The position numbers and the translations under genes were made by a program. The notes below the pieces were generated by a model. That model saw only the letters and a program-made list of their open reading frames with translations. It had not been told where the DNA came from and made no database searches. A stretch of 64,000 nt of DNA from Dietzia timorensis (lineage in GTDB: Bacteria; Actinomycetota; Actinomycetes; Mycobacteriales; Mycobacteriaceae), in contig NZ_CP015961.1 of NCBI RefSeq assembly GCF_001659785.1, positions 3,410,001-3,474,000 on the forward strand. Reading direction: 5' to 3'. This document shows, one piece after another, positions 49,794 to 58,618 of the stretch; position 1 is the first letter of the stretch, and each line of letters starts with the position of its first letter.

Positions 49794-50447
49794 TTAAACC
49801 ACGCCGTTCTCGTACGCGTACACGACCACCTGCGCACGGTCGCGCAACGCGAGCTTCTGCAGCACCCGCCGCACGTGGGTCTTCACGGTCTCCTCGGATA
49901 TGAACAGCTCGTCGGCGATTTCCCCGTTCGTCTTCCCCGTGGCCACCTGCTCCAGGGTTTCGCGCTCGCGCGGCGTCAGACTTTCAAGTTCGCGCGGGGC
50001 GTGGCGCGGGCGGGACCGCTTTGCGACCGCATCCGAAATGAGCCGCTTGGTCACCGTCGGCGCGAGCAACGCCTCCCCGGTGACGACGAGCCGCACCGCC
50101 CGGAACAGTTCCTCGCTCGGCGCGTCCTTGAGCAGGAACCCCGAGCAGCCGATCCGCAGCGCCTCGTAGACGTAGTCGTCGAGGTCGAACGTGGTGAGCA
50201 TGATGATCCGCGGCATCGGGTCCAGCCCCGAGGCGAGAATCGTCCGCGCCGCCTCGAGCCCATCCATCTCGGGCATGCGCACATCCATGAATATGACGTC
50301 GGGCTGCAGCGATCGCGCGGCGGCCACGGCCTCGACGCCGTTGGACGCGTCCCCGGCGACGACGATGTCGGGCTGGGCGCCGAGGAGCGCGGCGAAGCCC
50401 TGCCGGACCATCACCTGGTCGTCGGCGATCATCACCGAGATTGTCAT
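49794..50447 (-). CDS. NarL/LuxR-type response regulator
   Basis: A 217-residue response regulator. The receiver domain (1-120) has acidic DD at the N terminus (IADDQ), the phospho-acceptor Asp in PDVIFMDVRMPEMDG, Thr in MLTTFD and Lys in FLLKDAP. The LuxR output domain (155-215) reads LESLTPRERETLEQVATGKTNGEIADELFISEETVKTHVRRVLQKL. Its kinase is the next gene upstream, 28 bases away in the same operon. The signal and targets are unknown. Confidence 0.95.
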   Translation of the reverse strand: MTISVMIADDQVMVRQGFAALLGAQPDIVVAGDASNGVEAVAAARSLQPDVIFMDVRMPEMDGLEAARTILASGLDPMPRIIMLTTFDLDDYVYEALRIGCSGFLLKDAPSEELFRAVRLVVTGEALLAPTVTKRLISDAVAKRSRPRHAPRELESLTPRERETLEQVATGKTNGEIADELFISEETVKTHVRRVLQKLALRDRAQVVVYAYENGVV

Positions 50448-50475
50448 GGGTTCACCCTAGTCGCGCCGGACTCCG

Positions 50476-51726
50476 CTAGCGGGCGCGCGAACGCAGCGGC
50501 ACGGTCGCGGTAACGGTGAACCCGCCGTCGGAGGCGGGCAGCGCGGTAAACGCGCCGCCGACCGCCCGCACGCGCGCGGACATCCCCTGAATTCCTGAGC
50601 CGCCGCTCGTGCCCGGCGCGATAAGCGCGTCCGGGGCGGCGGGCCCGTTGTCGATCTCGATCGACGCGACCTTGGCACCGTCCCCGAAGCCACCTGTCTG
50701 GTCGGCGCCGATCTCGAGATTCACCACCACCGCGCCGCCGGGCGCGTGCCGCGACGCGTTCGACAGCGACTCCTGCAGCACCCGCTGCAGCGCGACGCCC
50801 GCGGTCTCGTCGATATCCGCGATCTCCCCGGACACCGTCCAGGTGACATCGACCCCCGAGCGCCGCGCGGCGTGCAGCGTCGGCAAGATCTGGTCGGCGC
50901 CGACCGGGGTGACCTCCGGCGATTCGGCATCCGAGCGCAGCACCCCGAGTAGCCCGCGCACCTCGTCGAGCGCGCCGCGTGCGGTCTCGGCGAGTGTGTC
51001 GAACTCGGCGTGGATCGCCGGCGTGACCCCCTGCAGCCGGTACGGCGCCGACTGCGATTGGACCACGATCATCGACATCTGGTGGGCGACCACATCGTGC
51101 AGATCGCGGGCGAGCTTATTGCGTTCCTCTGCAAGGATGCGCAGGTCCGCCTGCTCCGAGGAGCGCGCCGACTCGCGAGCGAGCTGCACGGTGGACGTCG
51201 CCAGCTGGCGCCGCGAGAGCACCAGCCAACGGATCAGGAAGAACAGCACGGAGAACATCAGCGCTCCGAGCATCCACCCGAACTTGATCTCGAAGGTGGG
51301 GTTGAGCCCCATGAGCAAGACCGTGGCCGGAACGACAAGCAGAAGCTGCCTGAGCGGAGCCGTGAGGACGACTGCGGCGACACAGGTAGCGAGGGCGAGG
51401 TGGAAGGTCACCGGCCAGCCGAGCATGTATTCGGGGTTGTCCCTCGTCGGCACGACGATGAGGCAGGCGAACGCGACGACCGCCCACGCGGCGGTGGGAA
51501 ATCGCCTGACCAACGCGATCGGCCACGTCGCGAGCGCGGACAGGAACGGCAGCACCGACACCATCACGTTGTGGGTTTCGGTGAGCGTTGGCCACGTGAT
51601 CGCGAAGAACACCAGCGCGACGAATACGAAGAAGAGATCGCCCCAATTTCCCGCGAGTTCGGCACGCACCCTTTTAGCCGCGCCGGAGCGCGCCACCGCC
51701 TTCGTTACTTTCGCCGCACGTTTCAT
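50476..51726 (-). CDS. Sensor histidine kinase, HisKA_3 (NarX/DesK-like)
   Basis: A 416-residue kinase with about five N-terminal transmembrane helices (residues about 30-170), the dimerisation and phospho-acceptor helix EERNKLARDLHDVVAHQMSMIVVQ with His in RDLHD, and an HATPase domain with N-box VLQESLSNASRHAPGG and G-box SGGSGIQGMSARVRAVGG. It lacks a large extracellular domain, so it probably senses membrane or envelope state. It is encoded just upstream of its response regulator. Confidence 0.95.
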   Translation of the reverse strand: MKRAAKVTKAVARSGAAKRVRAELAGNWGDLFFVFVALVFFAITWPTLTETHNVMVSVLPFLSALATWPIALVRRFPTAAWAVVAFACLIVVPTRDNPEYMLGWPVTFHLALATCVAAVVLTAPLRQLLLVVPATVLLMGLNPTFEIKFGWMLGALMFSVLFFLIRWLVLSRRQLATSTVQLARESARSSEQADLRILAEERNKLARDLHDVVAHQMSMIVVQSQSAPYRLQGVTPAIHAEFDTLAETARGALDEVRGLLGVLRSDAESPEVTPVGADQILPTLHAARRSGVDVTWTVSGEIADIDETAGVALQRVLQESLSNASRHAPGGAVVVNLEIGADQTGGFGDGAKVASIEIDNGPAAPDALIAPGTSGGSGIQGMSARVRAVGGAFTALPASDGGFTVTATVPLRSRAR

Positions 51727-51875
51727 GCCTACGACGCTAGTGCGCCCGCCCGACCCCGTAATCCCTCTACAGAGTGATATGCCCCTACCCCGCCCGGAGT
51801 ACCCCGCGGGAGTGAGGGAAAGTTCCCCTGCGCAGGGGATTCGGCCGTCGATGCCGCGCCCATAGCTTGATCGGC

Positions 51876-52529
51876 ATGCTCACGCCCCAGTCGTTCCCCG
51901 CAGCCCAACCCCGCCCCTATCTGCGCACCGAATCCCGCATGCGCCGCCTTCGCCGCCTGGCCCTCGCCGCTCTGTGCGGCGGCCTGCTCGCGCTCGGCGC
52001 CGTGGCCCTCGAACCCAGCGCCCACGCCGGGCAACTCTCCACCAACACCACCGCGGCGCCGGACTCGGAAGCGGTGCGCACTGCTTCACTCCTCGCCCAT
52101 GACGTCGGAGGCACCGAGTATTTCCCGCCGAGCGTCGTCGCCGGGCTCGGGTACTCACCGGCGCTGGAGGGCCGCATCGCCTCGAAGGCCGACGGCGACT
52201 GCTCGTCGCCTATCCCACTCCCCGCGTCCTTCGAACCCGCGTGCCGCACGCACGATCTCGGCTACGACCTCCTCCGCCTCGCCCACCGCCACGGAGATCC
52301 GCTCCCCGAAGGCCTGCGCCACGAACTCGACGCCCAGTTCTCCCGCGCGACCCACGCCTCGTGCGACGAGCACGGGGAACGCGAGCCCGGCGGGCACCGC
52401 TTCTCGCTGCGGGCACGGGCCGACAACGCGGGATGCCACGCGATGGCATCCATCGCCTATAAGGCGGTCCAGATCAACACGATGCGTCAGGGAAATGGCG
52501 CCCCGGTCCGCGAGTCACTCCCGTGGTAG
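51876..52529 (+). CDS. Secreted phospholipase A2-like protein 1
   Basis: A 217-residue exported protein. A signal peptide (RRLRRLALAALCGGLLALGAVALEPSAHA) is best placed if translation starts at 51876 or at the ATG 51939. The mature part has the prokaryotic PLA2 core: DGDCSSP, then FEPACRTHDLGYDLLR with the catalytic His-Asp pair and paired Cys, and later CDEHGE and AGCHAMA. Such small enzymes cleave the sn-2 ester of phospholipids or act on exported lipids. The next gene overlaps its end by seven bases. A paralogue lies at 53569. Confidence 0.85.
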   Translation: MLTPQSFPAAQPRPYLRTESRMRRLRRLALAALCGGLLALGAVALEPSAHAGQLSTNTTAAPDSEAVRTASLLAHDVGGTEYFPPSVVAGLGYSPALEGRIASKADGDCSSPIPLPASFEPACRTHDLGYDLLRLAHRHGDPLPEGLRHELDAQFSRATHASCDEHGEREPGGHRFSLRARADNAGCHAMASIAYKAVQINTMRQGNGAPVRESLPW

Positions 52530-53494
52530 CCCATCCGCTGCCCACGCGCCCGCTGCGCCTCGCCCCTCTACGCCTTCCTGTGGCGAGCCGGCCCCGGCGC
52601 CTCGCGCGGCGCGCGTCTTCGTGGCTGCTTGCCGCCGCGGCCGTCGCTTTCGCCGCCTACGTGCTCATCGGCGCGCTGTCGTCCGCGGCGTGGTGGACGT
52701 TCAATTCCGGCCCGCTCACCGGAGATCCCGAGATCGTGCTCACCGAGCCCTCCCCCAGCGGTGCCGTCCGCGTCTACGGCGATACCCCGGAGCTGGCACC
52801 AGGCGAGTCAGCCGCGAAAGCCGTCGACGCGCTCGACGCGGAAGGTGGATTCGCCCGCAGCACTCTCGTCGTCGCACTGCCCACGGGCTCGGGATGGGTC
52901 GACCCGAAGGAGGTCGACGCGCTCGAGCGCCACGCCGGAGGCGACCTCGCGACGATCTCGATGCGCTACTCCCGGGCGCCTTCCGGCGCGGTGTTCGCGC
53001 TGCGCCCGGAGGTCGCCGAGGACTCCGCCCACGCGCTGCTCTCCGCGGTCGCCGAGCGGCTGCGCACGATGGAACCCGGGGAAAGGCCTCGCCTGATCGT
53101 GCACGGACAGAGCCTTGGCGCCCAGGCCGGCGAGGCCGCGCTCGCCGACCGCGCCCTCCTGCCGTTCGTCTCGGCGGTGCTGTGGCAGGGACGGCCCGGG
53201 GAGGAATTCTCGCGCGCCTCGAACGCAGCGCCGCTCGGCGATTGCGCCATCTCCGCCGTCAACGGCGACGATCCTGTGACGAAGCTATCGTGGCACCTCC
53301 TGGCAGATCCCGCGGAGGCCGTGGGCGTGTTGTCCCGGCTGCCCGGCTCGGAGTCGAAAACCCCTGGAACAGCGCACTCCTACGTGCCACTGCTGCCGCC
53401 CGAGCACTGCACGCCGGAAGGCCCGGCCGATGGCCGAGACGCGCCCGGGGGCGCAGCGATCGCTGCGTCGACGGCAGGAAATCGAGTACGCTGA
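52523..53494 (+). CDS. Abhydrolase_9 (PF10081-type) membrane-anchored hydrolase
   Basis: A 323-residue alpha/beta hydrolase of the type common in mycolate actinobacteria. One N-terminal hydrophobic helix (WLLAAAAVAFAAYVLIGAL) is followed by family markers VRVYGDTPELAPGESAAKAVDALD, GSGWVDPKEVDALERHAGGDLATISMRYS and the nucleophile elbow LIVHGQSLGAQAG (GQSLG). Typical members are about 500 residues with several N-terminal helices; this one is short. The GTG at 52523 overlaps the phospholipase-like stop. It is flanked by two phospholipase A2-like genes, suggesting joint action on envelope lipids. Confidence 0.8.
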   Translation: MVAHPLPTRPLRLAPLRLPVASRPRRLARRASSWLLAAAAVAFAAYVLIGALSSAAWWTFNSGPLTGDPEIVLTEPSPSGAVRVYGDTPELAPGESAAKAVDALDAEGGFARSTLVVALPTGSGWVDPKEVDALERHAGGDLATISMRYSRAPSGAVFALRPEVAEDSAHALLSAVAERLRTMEPGERPRLIVHGQSLGAQAGEAALADRALLPFVSAVLWQGRPGEEFSRASNAAPLGDCAISAVNGDDPVTKLSWHLLADPAEAVGVLSRLPGSESKTPGTAHSYVPLLPPEHCTPEGPADGRDAPGGAAIAASTAGNRVR

Positions 53495-53568
53495 CCGGGT
53501 TGATCACGAAAGGTTGGCCACGCGTCCGCGGACGTTCCGCAGCGATGCCGGGCCGCACAACTACCCCT

Positions 53569-54168
53569 ATGCCCAGAAAATCCACGACGACGAAGCCCCG
53601 ATCACCGAGGCGTAAGGTCGCCGTCGCGCTGAGCATCGCCGCGATCGCCTTCAACCCCGCCGGAATCGGCAGCGCCGGAGCCGAGATCGCGCCGCCGCCC
53701 GCGGAGACCTCGGAGGCCCTGCGCGCGGCCGGCGAACTCGCCGCCGGCACGCCGGGGACCGACTACTTCGCGCCCGAAACGATAGTCGCGCTCGGCTACG
53801 AGCCCGGCGTCGCCGACGGCATCGCCATGCGCCCGGACGGGGACTGCTCGTCCCCAGTCGAGCTACCCGCGAGCTTCGACAACGCGTGCCGCACCCACGA
53901 CCTCGGCTACGATCTGCTCCGCATCGCGCACGACCACGACGTGCCGATCCCGGAGGGCTTGCGCCGCTCGCTCGATTCCCAGCTCGGCGCCCGCATGCAC
54001 GCCTCGTGCGGCGGAACCGACGTCGCCGGGTGTCACATGATCGCCGCCGCAGCAGAGGCCGCCGTCGCCGCGAACACCATCCGCCAGGCGGGCGGAACGC
54101 CGGTCCACGAGAAGCTGCCGGACATCCTCGCCTCCTTCACCGGCGCAGAACCCGCCGAATCCGAATAG
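53569..54168 (+). CDS. Secreted phospholipase A2-like protein 2
   Basis: A 199-residue paralogue of the protein at 51876-52529. A basic start and hydrophobic helix (VAVALSIAAIAFNPAGIGSAGA) form a signal peptide. The core repeats the same elements: DYFAPETIVALGYEP, DGDCSSPVELPASFDNACRTHDLGYDLLRIAHDH with the catalytic His-Asp, HASCGG and AGCHMIAAA. Shared segments such as ACRTHDLGYDLLR and PEGLR indicate duplication. An ATG at 53545 is an alternative start. The dehydrogenase gene follows 17 bases later. Confidence 0.85.
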   Translation: MPRKSTTTKPRSPRRKVAVALSIAAIAFNPAGIGSAGAEIAPPPAETSEALRAAGELAAGTPGTDYFAPETIVALGYEPGVADGIAMRPDGDCSSPVELPASFDNACRTHDLGYDLLRIAHDHDVPIPEGLRRSLDSQLGARMHASCGGTDVAGCHMIAAAAEAAVAANTIRQAGGTPVHEKLPDILASFTGAEPAESE

Positions 54169-54185
54169 CGAGACCGAGGAGCCCC

Positions 54186-55136
54186 ATGCCGCGCACCATC
54201 GTCATCACCGGAGCGACGCGCGGCATCGGCCTCGTCGCCGTACGCGAACTGACCCACCGCCACCGGGACGCGACCTTCGTACTTCTCGCCCGCCCCGAGA
54301 CCGGCGCCGCCGCCGTCACAACCCTGCTGGATGACGGCGTACGAGCCGAGTTCGTCCCGGCCGACCTGCGGTCGCTGTCCTCCGTCGCCGAGGCGGCGCA
54401 CGATGTCTCCGAGCGCATCCGGTCGGGACAGCTTCCGCCGCTCGGGCATCTGGTGCTCAATGCGGGCGTGCAGCACCCCAGCGCGATGAGCCGCACGACC
54501 GATGGGTTCGAGGGGACTTTCGCCGTCAACGTGCTCGCCAATCACGTGCTGGTGCGCTATCTGGGCCCGCTCGTGGATCCGTCCGACCGCATCGTGATCA
54601 CGGTGTCCGACACCCACTTCGGCGACCTCCAGCACAATCTCGGCGTGATGCCCGGGCCGCAGTGGCGTTCGCCCGAGAAACTCGCCCGGCCCGGCGCTTT
54701 TCGCGCACCGACGACCACCGCCGCCGGTCGCACCGCCTACTCGACGAGCAAGCTCGCGGCGATCTACATGGTGCATTCTTATGCCCGAGAATTCGGCACG
54801 GACGGCGCCGGTTCGCACGCCGGACCAGCGGTGATCGGCTTCAACCCGGGGTTGGTACCCGGCACGGGCCTGATGCGCGATGCGCCGCTGCCCATGCGGC
54901 TGTCCATGAAGTACGTTCTCCCGGCGCTGACGGTGACTCCGATCGCGAGTACCCAGCGCGACGCGGGACAGTGGCTCGCGGACGTCGTCACAGGTGACGC
55001 GAGAGCCCCAAGCGGCGCCTACGTGAGCCGCGACCGCGAAGTGTGGTCCTCGGCCGAGTCCTACGACACCGAACGCGAGCGCGAGCTGCGCGACGTCGCA
55101 GATCGCCTCACCGCGCAGTGGCTCCCCGGTCGGTAA
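54186..55136 (+). CDS. Short-chain dehydrogenase/reductase
   Basis: A 316-residue SDR with the cofactor motif VITGATRGIGLVAV, NAG motif LVLNAGVQHP, Ser in ITVSDTHFGD, and the catalytic YSTSK (Tyr and Lys). The long substrate loop (about residues 155-180) is that of protochlorophyllide-reductase-like SDRs, which in actinobacteria act on varied carbonyls. It lies 17 bases after the second phospholipase-like gene and is probably cotranscribed. Confidence 0.9.
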   Translation: MPRTIVITGATRGIGLVAVRELTHRHRDATFVLLARPETGAAAVTTLLDDGVRAEFVPADLRSLSSVAEAAHDVSERIRSGQLPPLGHLVLNAGVQHPSAMSRTTDGFEGTFAVNVLANHVLVRYLGPLVDPSDRIVITVSDTHFGDLQHNLGVMPGPQWRSPEKLARPGAFRAPTTTAAGRTAYSTSKLAAIYMVHSYAREFGTDGAGSHAGPAVIGFNPGLVPGTGLMRDAPLPMRLSMKYVLPALTVTPIASTQRDAGQWLADVVTGDARAPSGAYVSRDREVWSSAESYDTERERELRDVADRLTAQWLPGR

Positions 55137-55256
55137 TTCAGCGTGGAGCCAGCACGGTTCCCACTCTTGCGCAATGCACGGATTTCGGAGGGCACTACGT
55201 TCAGGATCCCTCGGTAGCCTTTTCGTTTCTGCTTGAAACGATCCCGAGGAGAATGA

Positions 55257-56684
55257 GTGACAGACAAAGCGATCACGCCGGACGTTCGGCGACTCTGGGG
55301 CTTCGGTAGGCGCGGTTCGACGGTGTGTCACACCATCGCGCCGCGCGATCCGCAGGAGGTTATCGACGCGGTCGTCGCGGTTGCCGAGCACAACGCCTCG
55401 TCGCCGGACTTCCTCAAGCGTGGGGTCGTTGCTCGCGGGCTCGGACGCTCGTACGGGGACAACGCGCAAAACTCCGGTGGACTGGTTATCGACCTTTCCG
55501 GGCTCGACCGCATTCACTCCATCGATGCGGAATCGGGAATCGCCGTCATGCAGCCAGGGGTGAGCCTCGACCAACTCATGCGCGCAGCTCTGCCCCATGG
55601 TCTTTGGGTTCCCGTGTTGCCGGGGACCAGAGAGGTCACCGTCGGCGGTGCGATCGGCTGCGATATCCACGGTAAGAACCACCATTCGGCGGGATCGTTC
55701 GGCAACCACGTCGTCCAGCTGGATCTGCTCGTCGCCGACGGGAGTGTGCTGACGCTGCGACCGGAGGGGTCGCTCGACGACCCGGACGGGTCGATTTTTT
55801 GGGCGACGATCGGCGGCATCGGGCTGACCGGGATCATCCTCGAGGTCCACCTGCAGATGACCCACACCGAGACCGCGTACTTCCTCGCGGACACCGACCG
55901 CACGGCGAATCTCGACGAGACGATCGAGCTGCATACCGACGGTTCGGAATCGACATACACCTATACCTCTGCATGGTTCGATTCGATTATCGACGAGCCT
56001 CATCTCGGGCGTGCGGGGCTCGCCCGTGGCTCTCTCGCGACGCTGGCGCAGCTCGAGGAGTTCGCCCCCGAGAAGGCGAAAGATCCACTCGCCTTTGACG
56101 CGCCCCACCTTTTCGACGTGCCCGACGTCTTTCCCAATGGGTTGGCGAACAAGCTCGATTTCACGATCGTGTCGAAGGCGTACTACTACAAGACGCCGAA
56201 ACGCGGACGGAACCTCGTGCAGAATCTCACGCAGTTCTACCACCCGCTCGACCTCGTCGGAGAGTGGAATCGTTTGTACGGAAAGGCGGGATTCTGCCAG
56301 TACCAATTCCTCATTCCCCCGGGTGCGATCGAGGAGTTCAAGACGATCATTCGCACCATTCAGGGCTCCGGGCACTATTCGGCGCTCAACGTGTTGAAGT
56401 TCTCCGGGCCGGGGAACCAGGCACCGCTGAGCTTCCCCGACGAAGGCTGGAGCGTGGCGCTGGATTTCCCCTACAAGCGCGGGCTCGCCGAGTTCCTCGA
56501 GTCGCTCGACAAGCAGGTCCTCGAGTTCGGCGGTCGCGGGTACACGGCGAAGGACTCCCGCATGAGCGCGGCGACGTTCCATTCCATGTACCCACGAATC
56601 GACGAGTGGATCAGTGTTCGCCGACGCGTTGACCCCGACGGCGTATTCGTGTCCGACATGGCCAGGAGGCTGGAGTTGGTGTAG
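55257..56684 (+). CDS. dprE1: DprE1-type decaprenylphosphoryl-ribose oxidase
   Basis: A 475-residue VAO-type flavoprotein closely matching DprE1, the FAD subunit that oxidises decaprenylphosphoryl-ribose at C2 on the way to decaprenylphosphoryl-arabinose, donor for arabinan. Markers are [67 protein letters not shown] and [31 protein letters not shown]. The position of the benzothiazinone-targeted Cys (WNICVDFP in M. tuberculosis, Cys387) is Ala401 here (WSVALDFP). The GTG at 55257 has GAGGAG upstream. No dprE2 is adjacent, so it may be a paralogue. Confidence 0.9.
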   Translation: MTDKAITPDVRRLWGFGRRGSTVCHTIAPRDPQEVIDAVVAVAEHNASSPDFLKRGVVARGLGRSYGDNAQNSGGLVIDLSGLDRIHSIDAESGIAVMQPGVSLDQLMRAALPHGLWVPVLPGTREVTVGGAIGCDIHGKNHHSAGSFGNHVVQLDLLVADGSVLTLRPEGSLDDPDGSIFWATIGGIGLTGIILEVHLQMTHTETAYFLADTDRTANLDETIELHTDGSESTYTYTSAWFDSIIDEPHLGRAGLARGSLATLAQLEEFAPEKAKDPLAFDAPHLFDVPDVFPNGLANKLDFTIVSKAYYYKTPKRGRNLVQNLTQFYHPLDLVGEWNRLYGKAGFCQYQFLIPPGAIEEFKTIIRTIQGSGHYSALNVLKFSGPGNQAPLSFPDEGWSVALDFPYKRGLAEFLESLDKQVLEFGGRGYTAKDSRMSAATFHSMYPRIDEWISVRRRVDPDGVFVSDMARRLELV

Positions 56685-56689
56685 CTCCG

Positions 56690-58036
56690 CTAGCGCTGGG
56701 CGTCGACACAGCAGTCGCCAGACCCTTTCGCGTTCGACTCGACAATTGTCTGCGAGCTAGTTCTGACGCTCTTCCTACGGAGCAGAACGAAAGCAACGGC
56801 GAGCAGGAGCACGAGCACGACTGCGAGCAGTATTACGAGGTGGAGCGCGCTGGCGTATACATCAGGCGCCGCCGGCTGCCCGGCCTTCGCTTTCGCTGCG
56901 AGCTCTGGCTGGTCGACAAGCTGCGAACCGATAATTCCTGCCAGAACAGCTGCGTAGGCCGCGACGGCTACTGCCTCGGAACCGATCCTCACAAAGTTGA
57001 GTAAGCCTGCTGCACTGCCGCTCCTCTCTTCGGGCACCTGGCCGAGAGCTTCGGCATCGACAATCCCGAGAGGAACGCCGAACCCGAGCCCTAGAAACAC
57101 CATCGAGATGAGAACCGGCGCCAAGTCTCCGGACGGTTCCAGAAGAAGCACCCCGAGGTTGCCCAGGACTAGGAATGCGAACGCGGCGACGATCACGACG
57201 CCGCTTCGAAGTCCCGTCCGAGACATCAGTGCGCCGACGAGCATCGGCGCCACGAAGACGGGAATTGTGGCGAGCAGCATCAGCGAGCCTGCCGTGTCGG
57301 CGGGGAAGCCTTTGACCGCCGAGAAGGCGTTCGGCAAGTAGGTGAGGAGTGTAACGAACCCCAGGGAGCCAGCTACGGGAACGAGCAGCATCGCCGCGAA
57401 TCCGGGGTGCTTGAGCAGCGCCAGATTGAGCGTGTCTCCGCTTTGTCCGGTCTCTTTCGGTTCCTCCGCGCGGACACGGGGAATAAGTACCGAGCCAACG
57501 AATGCGACGAGAAGGATCGCGACCTGAGCAGCAAAGACGCCCCGCCATCCGACTGAATCGACGAGGACCCCGGAGACGCTTGGGCCGAGCGCGAGGCCGA
57601 GCCCATTCGCGGTACCGAATAGAGCGAATGCTCGTCGCCGTTCGGCTCCGCTCCATGCTTGCGAGAGGATTGACGCCGCACCGGTGAGCACGGCCGCCGC
57701 ACCGATTCCGGCGATAACGCGCGCCGCATCGAGCATGAGAAGATTGCCGGCAGCGGTGCTGGCCAACGCGCCGAAGAGTGCGATCGCGATTCCTGCGCGA
57801 AAGGTGCGGTCGTGCCCTACTCGATCGGCGACGTTGCCCCAGAAGAGAGTCATGAGGGCAAAAGCCAAATTGAATCCGTTGACGACCCACTGCAGCTGCC
57901 AGGACACGGTGCCCAGCTCGCCGCTGATTTCCGGCAAAGCCACGGCGGTGCCCGCGATCGACATGGGGATAACGAGTTGAGCCAAGAATATGACAGGCAG
58001 CGCCAGCGGACTCCGACGCGATGGAGATGAAAGCAC
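56690..58036 (-). CDS. MFS drug/proton antiporter (DHA2-like)
   Basis: A 448-residue major facilitator with 12-14 hydrophobic helices. Markers: motif A GNVADRVGHDRTFR in the first cytoplasmic loop, and motif C-like LFGTANGLGLALGPSVSGVLVDSVGWRGVF in helix 5, indicating an antiporter. AGGAGG lies at ideal spacing before the GTG at 58036. Two 22-bp operators precede it, and an ArsR gene lies directly upstream in the same direction, so expression is probably induced by a drug or toxic compound. Confidence 0.9.
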   Translation of the reverse strand: MLSSPSRRSPLALPVIFLAQLVIPMSIAGTAVALPEISGELGTVSWQLQWVVNGFNLAFALMTLFWGNVADRVGHDRTFRAGIAIALFGALASTAAGNLLMLDAARVIAGIGAAAVLTGAASILSQAWSGAERRRAFALFGTANGLGLALGPSVSGVLVDSVGWRGVFAAQVAILLVAFVGSVLIPRVRAEEPKETGQSGDTLNLALLKHPGFAAMLLVPVAGSLGFVTLLTYLPNAFSAVKGFPADTAGSLMLLATIPVFVAPMLVGALMSRTGLRSGVVIVAAFAFLVLGNLGVLLLEPSGDLAPVLISMVFLGLGFGVPLGIVDAEALGQVPEERSGSAAGLLNFVRIGSEAVAVAAYAAVLAGIIGSQLVDQPELAAKAKAGQPAAPDVYASALHLVILLAVVLVLLLAVAFVLLRRKSVRTSSQTIVESNAKGSGDCCVDAQR

Positions 58037-58046
58037 AAAGCCTCCT

Positions 58047-58068
58047 AGGTTCGATGTATATCGAACCT
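58047..58068. promoter_or_regulatory. ArsR-type operator 1
   Basis: AGGTTCGAT and ATCGAACCT are perfect 9-base arms around GTAT. It lies between the MFS promoter's -10 (TATAGG) and the ribosome-binding site, a repressor position. Confidence 0.75.
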
Positions 58069-58078
58069 ATAAGGCTCA

Positions 58079-58100
58079 AGGTTCGCCGTCAATCGAACCT
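58079..58100. promoter_or_regulatory. ArsR-type operator 2
   Basis: AGGTTCG and CGAACCT are inverted around eight bases, the same 22-bp frame as operator 1 and exactly 32 bp from it. It overlaps the likely -35 (TTGACG) of the MFS promoter. Confidence 0.7.
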
Positions 58101-58114
58101 ACGGGATTCTCTCT

Positions 58115-58429
58115 TTATCGTTCCTCTGCGGCAATCAGTTCGAGCAGGCCCGGAAATCTACGTTCGAGATCGTCCCGGCGCAGGGTGACGCCACTTTTGT
58201 TTCCGCGGTCCACTTGCCTAACGACTCCCGCCTCACGCAGGACCTTGAAGTGATGCGATCTCGTCGATTTCGACACGTCGAGACCAAAGCTCGTGCACGA
58301 GCGCTCGGCAGTGTCATCGCTAAGCGCGAGTTCACGAACGACGTGCCGCCTGTTGTCATCGGCCACGGCGGCGAGCACGTCGCCAATGCGCATTTCGTCT
58401 ACCGAAGGATGTCCGTATTCATCCGCCAT
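58115..58429 (-). CDS. ArsR family transcriptional regulator
   Basis: A 104-residue ArsR-type winged helix: IGDVLAAVADDNRRHVVRELALSDDTAERSCTSFGLDVSKSTRSHHFKVLREAGVVRQVDRGNKSGVTL. There is no metal-site CxC; the single Cys lies in RSCTSFG. GAGGAG precedes the ATG at 58429. The SKSTRSHHFKVLREAG helix pair is that of the group that represses drug exporters. Operators lie both before this gene and between it and the MFS gene. Confidence 0.9.
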   Translation of the reverse strand: MADEYGHPSVDEMRIGDVLAAVADDNRRHVVRELALSDDTAERSCTSFGLDVSKSTRSHHFKVLREAGVVRQVDRGNKSGVTLRRDDLERRFPGLLELIAAEER

Positions 58430-58443
58430 GCCAACTCCTCTTC

Positions 58444-58465
58444 TGGTTCGATCTTGATCGTACCT
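58444..58465. promoter_or_regulatory. ArsR-type operator 3
   Basis: TGGTTCGAT and ATCGTACCT are inverted around CTTG, the same 22-bp frame with two changes from operator 1. It lies immediately upstream of the ArsR ribosome-binding site, suggesting autoregulation. Confidence 0.7.
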
Positions 58466-58618
58466 TCGTGTGTTCACGCTCTCGATTCGCACTTTTCGAG
58501 CGTCAACCTCGACCCCGGAGCAGACAATGCGGCACGTTCGACGCACTTGCCCTATCCGGCGAGAAGCGGGCCCTCGCAATGGACAAAGTGATAGTGAGAT
58601 TGCGGTTGCCGATTTCAA

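Noticed and set aside
56741-56750. Palindrome GACAATTGTC.
   Set aside because: It is inside the 3' coding end of the MFS gene and lacks the GATTGT-N-GACAATC layout.
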